This document shows positions 1-6,454 of a stretch of 64,000 nt of DNA, in pieces (the first letter of the stretch is position 1; each line of letters starts with the position of its first letter). The notes below the pieces were generated by a model. The model saw nothing but the letters and a program-made list of their open reading frames with translations, was not told the DNA's origin and ran no database searches. The DNA is from a virus: the IMG/VR virus record IMGVR_UViG_3300023174_000040, positions 1-64,000 of that record; one strand, 5' to 3'. The translations under genes and the position numbers were made by a program.

Positions 1-120
1 CTGTAGTAGGTGCTGCTGTAGTAGGTGCTGCTGTAGTAGGTGCTGCTGTAGTAGGTGCTGCTGTAGTAGGTGCTGCTGTAGTAGGTGCTGCTGTAGTAGG
101 TGCTGCTGTAGTAGGTGCTG
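1..120. repeat. 15-bp minisatellite encoding AAPTT
   Basis: Eight consecutive identical copies of ctgtagtaggtgctg lie at the window edge and probably continue beyond it. On the minus strand they encode AAPTT pentapeptides in the linker of the propeller protein. The absence of any base difference between copies indicates recent expansion by slippage or recombination. Confidence 0.95.
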
Positions 121-1156
121 CTGTAGTCGTAGTGCCTGGTATAGGAGGCAAAGTTTCGCAATTTACCGAGTATATAAACTCATTATCATACACAGAGTTG
201 GCGCCACTAGCGGATATATAAAGCTTATCTCCTATGCTATTTAAATCTACCCCGCTAATATACCTGAAAGAATCAGGATTATTTTGATCAATTATATTTG
301 CCCAATAATTTCCCCCATCTTTACTAACTCTATATGAATACGAACCAGCCGCTCCGGCTAAAATTGTGCTAAAGTCATCCGAACAAGCTAATTGCGATGC
401 TATTATGTCCACTCCGACCCAGGTAGACCCGCCGTTTCTACTAATAAATGACCCATAAACTGTTTGACTGTTACATGGGGTGTCATTGAATTTTTCTCTG
501 ATTGAAGCCATCATAGAGGTGCCATTGCTTGACATACAGCAAGCATATAATTGTTCACAATCCGCTTGCTCGTTTAATGCCACGGGTAACGTGCGTACAC
601 TCCAGGACAGCCCAGAATCGTTACTTATATAAACATTGGATTTTCCTGTAGCCAATACTGTATTACCATCACTTGAGCAAGATATGGATGTAAAGGGCTC
701 TAATCCCGATGTAATTTTTGTCCAAGTATCTCCTTTATCTGTGCTTTTGTAAAAATAACCTGTTAAACTCGCATAAAGACCAGGCACTATAAAAATAGTA
801 TCTCCACTATATGATGAGCAAATTATTCTAGATTCTGTAGGAGTAAATTCCTGTAATGGGAGACCCGGTTGTTTATTGACCCAGGTGTGTCCGCTATCCT
901 GAGATACATATATATTATTGTATGTGTAGCGTGATATAAAAATTCCTATTTGACCGTCGCCAGAAATATGAGAAAATCCATTACCTGGGGAATTGATTTT
1001 TTTCACCCATGTACTACCAGAATCTGTGCTGCGGTATAAACCATCATACCGTTTAATACACACTATTTTCGTGCCATTGGAAGAACAAGATACGGATCGC
1101 CAGTCTCCGGGAATATTAATAATTTTAGTTAGATAATTACATGTATTATTGCTCAT
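1..1156 (-). CDS. BNR/Asp-box propeller surface protein, 3' end cut by window edge
   Basis: The reading frame opens at an ATG at 1156 and stays open to the window edge (385 complete codons), so the C-terminus is missing. The first ~340 residues contain repeated Asp-box-like strands (STDSGSTWV, SQDSGHTWV, SNDSGLSWS, SRNGGSTWV, SKDGGNYW), the signature of sialidase/Ycf48/VPS10-type beta-propellers. The visible C-terminal part is a pure AAPTT repeat. There is no signal peptide. A propeller joined to a Thr/Pro-rich linker matches the architecture of the other long surface proteins here, so I infer a virion adhesin or fibre component binding host glycans or proteins. An enzymatic sialidase is unlikely because no catalytic Arg triad or FRIP motif was seen. 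A TATATA stretch lies about 35 bases upstream of the ATG. Confidence 0.75.
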   Translation of the reverse strand, partial: MSNNTCNYLTKIINIPGDWRSVSCSSNGTKIVCIKRYDGLYRSTDSGSTWVKKINSPGNGFSHISGDGQIGIFISRYTYNNIYVSQDSGHTWVNKQPGLPLQEFTPTESRIICSSYSGDTIFIVPGLYASLTGYFYKSTDKGDTWTKITSGLEPFTSISCSSDGNTVLATGKSNVYISNDSGLSWSVRTLPVALNEQADCEQLYACCMSSNGTSMMASIREKFNDTPCNSQTVYGSFISRNGGSTWVGVDIIASQLACSDDFSTILAGAAGSYSYRVSKDGGNYWANIIDQNNPDSFRYISGVDLNSIGDKLYISASGANSVYDNEFIYSVNCETLPPIPGTTTTAAPTTAAPTTAAPTTAAPTTAAPTTAAPTTAAPTTAAPTT

Positions 1157-1276
1157 GAATTTTTTTCTTTTTTATTTAATTAAAATATATAGTTGTAAAG
1201 ATAATAGAAAATTACTATTAAAGTTTAATATATACTAATAGTTGGCAATGATGCCAGCCTTAACAAGGAGGTATGA

Positions 1277-1732
1277 ATGGATTCTAATTTATATATAGTT
1301 GGTTATGAGTACTCATATAGCTACAATGCATATTATGTAGCCAGAAAAGATATGACTATGGATTGGGCTTCTAATAAGTTAGTTGCCAAATCTATACAAT
1401 ATTTTATAGGCGATAATGAAGTAGATAATATTAAATATGAAGTTATGGACGTCTCAAAGATGGCTGATATGCCAAAAATGGATGATAATGGTTTAATTAT
1501 TATTGGCGCCAACGGCCGACCAGTAATGGAAAAAACTGCTCTTGAATTAAAATATGTGAAAATATATTCACAATTTAAATGCTTGAGCAAAAAAGATCCA
1601 ACGAACCCAGCTACCACTTATACACATTCAAGACTATTTTACCCAACATGCAGAGCCATGAATTCTCTATGTTCGGGTATTAGCGGAGCTTACGTTCCTG
1701 CTATAACAGTCTGCAATCAGCAATTATTCTAA
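1277..1732 (+). CDS. Hypothetical protein, 151 aa
   Basis: I do not recognise this family. The start is well supported by a perfect Shine-Dalgarno AAGGAGG at 1265-1271 placed 5 bases before the ATG; an ATG four bases earlier leads to a stop after three codons. The protein is soluble, with no membrane segment or signal peptide, Tyr-rich at the N-terminus (residues 6-22), and carries four Cys in the C-terminal half. The C-terminal third looks structured (RLFYPTCRAMNSLCSG). The gene is monocistronic: it is followed 14 bases later by a strong terminator. A TATATACTAATAG box about 48 bases upstream could be its promoter. Confidence 0.7.
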   Translation: MDSNLYIVGYEYSYSYNAYYVARKDMTMDWASNKLVAKSIQYFIGDNEVDNIKYEVMDVSKMADMPKMDDNGLIIIGANGRPVMEKTALELKYVKIYSQFKCLSKKDPTNPATTYTHSRLFYPTCRAMNSLCSGISGAYVPAITVCNQQLF

Positions 1733-1745
1733 TAGTTTATGTAGA

Positions 1746-1781
1746 TTCCCCCTCTCCTAACCGGGAGGGGGAATTTTTTTT
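1746..1781 (+). terminator. Rho-independent terminator
   Basis: TTCCCCCTC at 1746-1754 pairs with GAGGGGGAA at 1765-1773 (two more pairs extend the stem toward a six-base loop), followed by eight T. It ends the gene at 1277. On the other strand the hairpin lies inside the last codons (IPPPG) and the TAG stop of the 1757 gene, so the site doubles as coding sequence; there is no T run in that direction. Confidence 0.9.
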
Positions 1782-2602
1782 GATAATAGTCTTCCTATAA
1801 AATTCTTAGATTGTTGAAAAGGACATTTTGGCTCCATCTCTTTATCTAAAATTTTATTTTTTTCTTTATGATAAGTTCCGGAGTCCTTAGTCAAAGACCC
1901 ATCAGTTGTTAGAAATTGTTTTCCACCATTTTCGAACTTTTTCTTATTGTAATAAAGATAATATTCAAACACTTTATTACTTTCTCTTGAATTTCGATTT
2001 ATGTTTTCCTCTTGAATTTCACATTTTTCTTCAAAACTCTCTCTTCTTACTGGTAGTAATTGTGCAAATGGAATTGTTTTTTTAATTTGGAATTTTTCGT
2101 TTTCTTTATTGCAAACTAAATTTATCCATATGTCATATTGCATCCAATCAGTCTCTAAAACAGCTTCCATCACATGATATTTTGTGTGTTGAAAATTAAC
2201 TGGACTTCTAAGGTGTAGGCACCACCCAGGAGGAGTCTGAAGGATAAAACCTGTCCAAATTTGTATTACATTCGGCTCGACCATTCCCCAAGTGAATTTG
2301 GTTCGACCATCTTCTGGAAGCCATTTATCTGGCTTGGAATTGTCGCACGGTTTGATTAACGACTTTATAATTCCATGGTCATCATCTCCGTAATCTTCTA
2401 GGTATTCATATTCGAATTTTCCATTTTTATAAATAAAATTGAAATCTATTGGAGGATATATCCAAAATCCATATTTGTTTGCGTTTGTGTAAGGGCCACA
2501 CCAACGTACAGCGGCAGAGTTAGCAGTTCCCAAACAAGTTTTTTCTGCTTTTTCAACTCTGCAGCCTCTTGGATGCAGTCTCCAGATTTTGATATTTTCC
2601 AT
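1757..2602 (-). CDS. DUF6065-like protein of unknown function
   Basis: A 281-residue soluble protein. The central stretch (residues ~105-190: FTWGMVEPNVIQIW, ILQTPPGWCLHLRSPVN, then EAVLETDWMQYDIW and ending IPFAQLLPV) has the order I remember for DUF6065 proteins, a family found in bacteria and phages with no known activity: a TPPGW turn, a PxN segment, a conserved ETDW, and a hydrophobic F..LLPV strand. This is recall of a pattern, not a search. The C-terminal ~90 residues are charged and probably disordered. An AT-rich TATAGATAATATAATC box immediately precedes the ATG and there is no Shine-Dalgarno, the arrangement seen for several surface and cargo genes here. The last codons overlap a terminator that serves the opposite strand. 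Confidence 0.7.
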   Translation of the reverse strand: MENIKIWRLHPRGCRVEKAEKTCLGTANSAAVRWCGPYTNANKYGFWIYPPIDFNFIYKNGKFEYEYLEDYGDDDHGIIKSLIKPCDNSKPDKWLPEDGRTKFTWGMVEPNVIQIWTGFILQTPPGWCLHLRSPVNFQHTKYHVMEAVLETDWMQYDIWINLVCNKENEKFQIKKTIPFAQLLPVRRESFEEKCEIQEENINRNSRESNKVFEYYLYYNKKKFENGGKQFLTTDGSLTKDSGTYHKEKNKILDKEMEPKCPFQQSKNFIGRLLSKKIPPPG

Positions 2603-2640
2603 GATTATATTATCTATATTTTTTGTTTTTTGTCAAATTT

Positions 2641-2670
2641 TTGAGAAAGAATAAAAATACACACTATATT
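2641..2670 (+). promoter_or_regulatory. sigma70-like promoter for csrA
   Basis: TTGAGA at 2641-2646 and TATATT at 2665-2670 are separated by 18 bp and lie about 38 bp upstream of the csrA start codon. Confidence 0.5.
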
Positions 2671-2708
2671 GATTTTGGAAGATTACACATTAAGATGAAA
2701 GGAATTAT

Positions 2709-2915
2709 ATGCTAGTTCTCAGTAGAAAAAAGGATGAGACAATTGTTCTGAAGAGCCCAGGTGCCGACGATATCAAAATCACCGTTGTCAGGATTGACAA
2801 CCGCAATAAAGTTCGTATAGGTATAGATGCTCCTCAAGAAGTCACCGTAATCAGATCTGAATTAGAAAATAAAAATTTATCTAGCGATCTAAGCGATGAT
2901 CTCCGAGTGGATTGA
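2709..2915 (+). CDS. csrA: Carbon storage regulator CsrA/RsmA homologue
   Basis: The 68-residue protein begins with the diagnostic MLVLSRKKDETIVL strand and continues through KITVVRI, NKVRIGIDAP and QEVTVIRSEL, covering the full five-strand CsrA fold with R6 and the GIDAP turn. CsrA dimers bind GGA motifs in mRNA leaders and change translation or decay, so a phage copy could redirect host mRNA use. The insertion between strands 1 and 2 (KSPGADD) is slightly longer than in typical bacterial CsrA, and the C-terminus is acidic. GAAAGGA upstream of the ATG is a good Shine-Dalgarno. The gene has its own promoter-like sequence and terminator, so it is probably expressed alone. The family call is secure; the target RNAs are unknown. 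Confidence 0.95.
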   Translation: MLVLSRKKDETIVLKSPGADDIKITVVRIDNRNKVRIGIDAPQEVTVIRSELENKNLSSDLSDDLRVD

Positions 2916-2973
2916 GCAAACCATGGAATAGATCTGGGTAATGTCTAAAGAATCGATTTTTTAATAGGCCGAC

Positions 2974-2996
2974 CACTCAGCTATTGGGTGTTTTTT
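2974..2996 (+). terminator. Probable Rho-independent terminator of csrA
   Basis: CACTCA (2974-2979) pairs with TGGGTG (2985-2990), with one G-U pair and a five-base loop, followed by six T. The stem is short. It overlaps the end of the PEP-CTERM remnant on the other strand. Confidence 0.6.
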
Positions 2997-3142
2997 GTAA
3001 TTTCCTAGTTAAAAACATTATTCCAAAACCTAATACAGCCATGCAAACAAGCGAGTTGGGTTCTGGCAACTGAACAATTGTGTTTGATATTCCTGGGCGA
3101 TTTCAGCCAGCAAAAAGATTTAGCCAAAATTTTCTTCATCAT
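2977..3142 (-). pseudogene. Remnant of a PEP-CTERM sorting signal
   Basis: Directly after GMP reductase, an ATGATG overlaps the guaC stop and opens MMKKILAKSFCWL, a basic-hydrophobic start like a signal peptide. In the neighbouring frame, after a stop at 3103-3105, a 41-codon frame (3102 down to 2977) ends in LPEPNSLVCMAVLGFG followed by IMFLTRKLQK. That is a complete PEP-CTERM tripartite signal: Pro-Glu-Pro, a hydrophobic segment of about 16 residues and a basic tail. The exosortase substrate itself, normally over 100 residues, is missing and the two pieces are out of frame. I infer a decayed cellular gene captured from a host with an exosortase system. It could be a chance match, but the match is complete and in the right order. 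Confidence 0.5.
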
Positions 3143-4173
3143 TTTAAAATTTTAACAAATTTGGCACACTTTGAATAATCTTTAAGGTTTTTGGCTCCAA
3201 TATAAGCTCCACAAGATCTTATTCCTCCCAAGATTTCTTGAATAACATCTGCTACCGGGCCTTTGTAGGGTATTTTAGATACCTTGCCTTCTGAAGCTCT
3301 GTATTCTTTTTTGCCAACTCCATGCTTTTCTTGTGCGTAATGGGAGCTCATTCCATAGAATGTAAGTGCGGATTTATTTTTTTCCGCATCATATTCCCAT
3401 TCTCCTTCGCATTCATCTGTGCCTGCAAACATGCCTCCCAACATGATCCAATCGGAACCACCACATAATGCTTTGCATATATCGCCAACATCTTTGCAAC
3501 CACCATCACTCATAACCAAACCTAACCTGCTTTTATTTGATTTTAAACCATGGGCGGCATGAGAACATTCTTGTACACATGAAAAAGTTCCATATCCAAC
3601 ACCTGTCATTTTTCTGGTTTCGCATTGAGATCCTGGGCCTATTTGGATTTTACAAATATCAACTTTCCCGTGAATTATAAGCTCTTCACATATTTCTGGT
3701 GTTGTGACATTCCCGGCACAAATTATACTATCTGGAAACTCTTCTCTTACTTGTGCGCAAAATTTAACAAAAGATTCCATATAGCCATTGGGAACGTCTA
3801 TTACTATATTTGGATTTTTATTTAGATCTATAGAAACCTTTTTTATTTTTTTAATATCTTCTTCTGATTTCCCTATTGTTGCCCAAGCGTAATCAGTTCC
3901 AACTTCATTGATTATTTTACTTAAGTCTTTGTGGGAATAATATTTGTGAAGTGCAGTAACAATTTTATAGTTCGATAGTTTTTTTGCCATTGCCAAAGAT
4001 GTAAGAGGAACCATGTTTGAACACATGATTGGAATTCCCTCCCAAATCCTTGGAGAGTTATAAAAATAAAATTTTCTCTCTACGATAACTTCGCTTCTAC
4101 TTTCAAGAGTGGTTCTCTGAGGAACAATTAATACGTCTTGAAAATCTAATTTAAAATCTTGTGAAATAATCAT
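3139..4173 (-). CDS. guaC: GMP reductase (IMPDH/GMPR family)
   Basis: The product would reduce GMP to IMP and ammonia with NADPH, feeding guanine nucleotides back to adenine synthesis. The 344 residues match the ~347 of E. coli GuaC. The catalytic loop is IGPGSQCETRKMTGVGYG with the nucleophile at Cys184, followed by an SDGG phosphate-binding segment, LGGMFAGTDE, and the flap sequence EYRASEGKVSKIPYKGPV. The GPGS-x-C-x-TRK-x-TGVGYP-type loop and the lack of CBS domains favour GMP reductase over IMP dehydrogenase. The gene lies 9 bases downstream of a GNAT gene on the same strand and its stop overlaps the start of the PEP-CTERM remnant. In a phage it may tune the dNTP supply. No catalytic residue appears to be missing. 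Confidence 0.93.
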   Translation of the reverse strand: MIISQDFKLDFQDVLIVPQRTTLESRSEVIVERKFYFYNSPRIWEGIPIMCSNMVPLTSLAMAKKLSNYKIVTALHKYYSHKDLSKIINEVGTDYAWATIGKSEEDIKKIKKVSIDLNKNPNIVIDVPNGYMESFVKFCAQVREEFPDSIICAGNVTTPEICEELIIHGKVDICKIQIGPGSQCETRKMTGVGYGTFSCVQECSHAAHGLKSNKSRLGLVMSDGGCKDVGDICKALCGGSDWIMLGGMFAGTDECEGEWEYDAEKNKSALTFYGMSSHYAQEKHGVGKKEYRASEGKVSKIPYKGPVADVIQEILGGIRSCGAYIGAKNLKDYSKCAKFVKILK

Positions 4174-4182
4174 AATAAACTC

Positions 4183-4593
4183 CTAGTACTTATATCCTCT
4201 GACAACTTCTTCTTTAGTAATCTTTATTGCTTTAAAGAATTTAAGGCTATTTTTGTCATGAGGTATAACCTTAATTTTTTTACCAAATTTTATCTCTGCA
4301 GTTTTTTTGGCTTTTTCTAATATCGTAGTGCCAAATTTTTTACGTCTATATTTTGTTTTTACGTAGATATAAGTTCTTACGGAATTGCTATTTTTGGATA
4401 AAAAGAAATCCAACATAGACCATCCAATTAATTTTTTTTTATCATACAAACAGACAGCAAAATAACTATTTTTTTTTCTTTTTTTGCTTAATATCACTCC
4501 TTCTCTCATATAGTCATCGCCAAGAGGAGTGGAAGATAATAGAGTTTTATACTCTTTTTTGCAATTTTTTAAATCTTTTATGACCCAATTCAT
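4183..4593 (-). CDS. GNAT-family N-acetyltransferase
   Basis: About 136 residues. The core is recognisable as GNAT: YFAVCLYDKKKLIGWSML (strands 2-3), VRTYIYVKTKYRRKKFGTTIL with an acetyl-CoA pyrophosphate loop of the R-x-x-x-x-G type (YRRKKFGT), and the C-terminal HDKNSLKFFKAI helix. The substrate is unknown; the very basic composition (many Lys) is unusual. I start it at the ATG at 4593 because a textbook promoter (TTGATT, 17 bp, TATAAT at 4629-4601) ends seven bases before that ATG, so the in-frame TTG at 4629 would lie in the -35 box. The transcript would be leaderless or nearly so. The gene heads a pair with guaC. Confidence 0.75.
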   Translation of the reverse strand: MNWVIKDLKNCKKEYKTLLSSTPLGDDYMREGVILSKKRKKNSYFAVCLYDKKKLIGWSMLDFFLSKNSNSVRTYIYVKTKYRRKKFGTTILEKAKKTAEIKFGKKIKVIPHDKNSLKFFKAIKITKEEVVRGYKY

Positions 4594-4600
4594 GAATTTG

Positions 4601-4629
4601 ATTATACATATACCAGTTCTATTAATCAA
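4601..4629 (-). promoter_or_regulatory. sigma70-like promoter, leaderless start
   Basis: TTGATT (4629-4624), a 17-bp spacer and TATAAT (4606-4601) precede the ATG at 4593 by seven bases, placing the transcription start within a base or two of the start codon. Confidence 0.65.
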
Positions 4630-4669
4630 TAAGAAAGATATTTTCTAAATCTATATTCATAGATAATTC

Positions 4670-6427
4670 ATGCCTACCACCACTAGCGATCCAACCACAA
4701 CAGCACCCACTACGACTATCCGCCCAGGCTGCCCAGAAATTCCGCAGAACTGCTGTGACATTCCATGTAAAACTTTTGCTTTAAACAAAGTTAAAAATGA
4801 CTGTCCGACAGACAAAACTATGACTTGGATTGCTGATTTAGGTTATGATAAATTATATTTTAAATTTGATGAAAATGATCTTCATATAACAAGTAAAAAT
4901 AATATTTCTTGTTTCAATCAAATAATACTAGATTATAAAAATAAGATTAAAGATGGGACTTTGGTTAGTTTGATACAAGATTGTATTACGACTCCTGCAC
5001 CAACTACTACTTCGGCTCCTTGCTTTTTGAGACCGTCCGGTTGTCAAAACATTCAGACTGGATTGGATAGTACGGGAATTGTTTTCTTGAGAGGATTAAA
5101 TTCTAACGCCACTATGCAAGGAAGATTTTTTGCAATAGGTCCTGATGACATTAATAACCCCACAGGTACTTGGGTTTTTTATGGTGAAAATCAATCAGGT
5201 AGATTTATTGATAATGAATATGTTTGTTTTACGCTACCTAGTAGTTATAAACTTAATTTAGAAAATTACATAGGCATACAAGATGGATCCTGCTATTTAG
5301 CAAAAAAGACCACATTATTATCTATTGAAAATCCATGTGTTCGGCCGGGAGTATTTCCCAATAGTGATTATTTGGCTTTGTATTGCGGTCCAACCGACAC
5401 TACATCTCCACCCAACACTACATCTCCACCTAATACTACATCTCCACCCAATACTACATCTCCACCCAATACTACATCTCCACCCAATACTACATCTCCA
5501 CCCAACACAACGCCTGCTCCATGTTGGTCTTTTAATCAATGTACAGATTTAGAGTGTTTTTCTGTATCGTGTCAGACTGGTGGTTATTCTAGTAGAAGTG
5601 ATTGTGAATCTAACCTTAATGGAGATTGCAATCCCCCTCCAAATTCAATTGAATGTTGGGAGTGCCCTTCGTGTAATTCAATTTTTGTTCAACCTAGTTC
5701 TGAATTCGGCGGAGTTTCCCAAACTTGTGAAAATCTTGGATTTTTTAGTAGCCTTGCATCTTGCCAATCATCTGGTTGCGAGGCTCAACCCACAACAACC
5801 ACACATGGTCCGTGCTGTCCTGGCGAATTAACAATGAACGTTAAATATAGTAACACAGAGGGGCCTTGTCCTGGTGGACATCAATGTGATGGGGCTACTT
5901 TTTATGTTAAAGTTAATGATACTGTATTGGGAACCGCTAATCTGGATAATATGATTGACGGAGGAGATAGAGCAGCAGGATTTAGTATTCCAAGTGAGCT
6001 TATCGGTGAAGGCGGAGTGGTTTCATTTGAATTGGTTTGCGTTGAAGGTGAATCTTGGGGTGGCCCGAATATAGATCCTCAATTTCCTGGATGTCACACT
6101 ACCGTTGAATGGGTTCAAATTCTTGATAATGGGGTTGAAATATTCAACGCTTGCGTTTCTGCTGGTTCGGTGACCACAGTTGGCCGATGTGATGATCCCT
6201 CGCAATGCGGGCCTACTACATCACCGCCTACAACATCAACATCCCCGCCTACAACATCCCCGCCTGACAATTGTACGATTGAAAATTGCGGAGGCTTTCC
6301 TTGCCCCAACCCCTCAGATAAATGCTGCGGAGACAATGCTGGTAACTGTGGTTGTTGCTCAGAAACTACTTGGGTTTGTTGCCCAGATCAAACATATTGC
6401 GCAGCATCCTTGGGTGATTGCCCTTAG
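4670..6427 (+). CDS. Modular Thr/Pro-linker, Cys-rich surface protein
   Basis: A 585-residue protein without signal peptide, built from short modules joined by Thr/Pro linkers (residues 1-16, ~109-116, ~243-283, ~513-532). Modules seen: an N-terminal Cys domain (CPEIPQNCCDIPC); a beta-rich domain; two CW..C-type small Cys domains (~285-380); a module starting EGPCPGGHQCDGATFYVKVN that recurs in the protein at 12241; and a C-terminal granulin-like knot (KCCGDNAGNCGCCSETTWVC to the end) that recurs at the C-terminus of the protein at 11054. I infer a virion surface or fibre protein. Such disulphide-rich domains would fold after release from the cell. It opens a co-directional block of four long surface genes. 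The ATG follows an AT-rich TATATTCATAGATAATTC with no Shine-Dalgarno. Confidence 0.75.
   Translation: MPTTTSDPTTTAPTTTIRPGCPEIPQNCCDIPCKTFALNKVKNDCPTDKTMTWIADLGYDKLYFKFDENDLHITSKNNISCFNQIILDYKNKIKDGTLVSLIQDCITTPAPTTTSAPCFLRPSGCQNIQTGLDSTGIVFLRGLNSNATMQGRFFAIGPDDINNPTGTWVFYGENQSGRFIDNEYVCFTLPSSYKLNLENYIGIQDGSCYLAKKTTLLSIENPCVRPGVFPNSDYLALYCGPTDTTSPPNTTSPPNTTSPPNTTSPPNTTSPPNTTSPPNTTPAPCWSFNQCTDLECFSVSCQTGGYSSRSDCESNLNGDCNPPPNSIECWECPSCNSIFVQPSSEFGGVSQTCENLGFFSSLASCQSSGCEAQPTTTTHGPCCPGELTMNVKYSNTEGPCPGGHQCDGATFYVKVNDTVLGTANLDNMIDGGDRAAGFSIPSELIGEGGVVSFELVCVEGESWGGPNIDPQFPGCHTTVEWVQILDNGVEIFNACVSAGSVTTVGRCDDPSQCGPTTSPPTTSTSPPTTSPPDNCTIENCGGFPCPNPSDKCCGDNAGNCGCCSETTWVCCPDQTYCAASLGDCP
5398..5511. 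repeat. 18-bp tandem repeat encoding TTSPPN
   Basis: Six near-identical units of actacatctccacccaat, differing only at T/C positions, encode a TTSPPN hexapeptide linker inside the modular protein. Confidence 0.95.
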
Positions 6428-6442
6428 TTTTATCTTGGCAAG

Positions 6443-6454
6443 TATATATAAAAT
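6443..6454 (+). promoter_or_regulatory. TATATA box abutting the start codon
   Basis: TATATATAAAAT directly precedes the ATG and no Shine-Dalgarno is present. The same box precedes the paralogous gene at 11054. It resembles a T4-type late promoter (TATAAATA) but lies so close that the mRNA would be leaderless. Confidence 0.5.

Noticed and set aside
1-1156. Active sialidase
   Set aside because: Asp boxes alone mark a propeller; no FRIP motif or Arg triad was seen.
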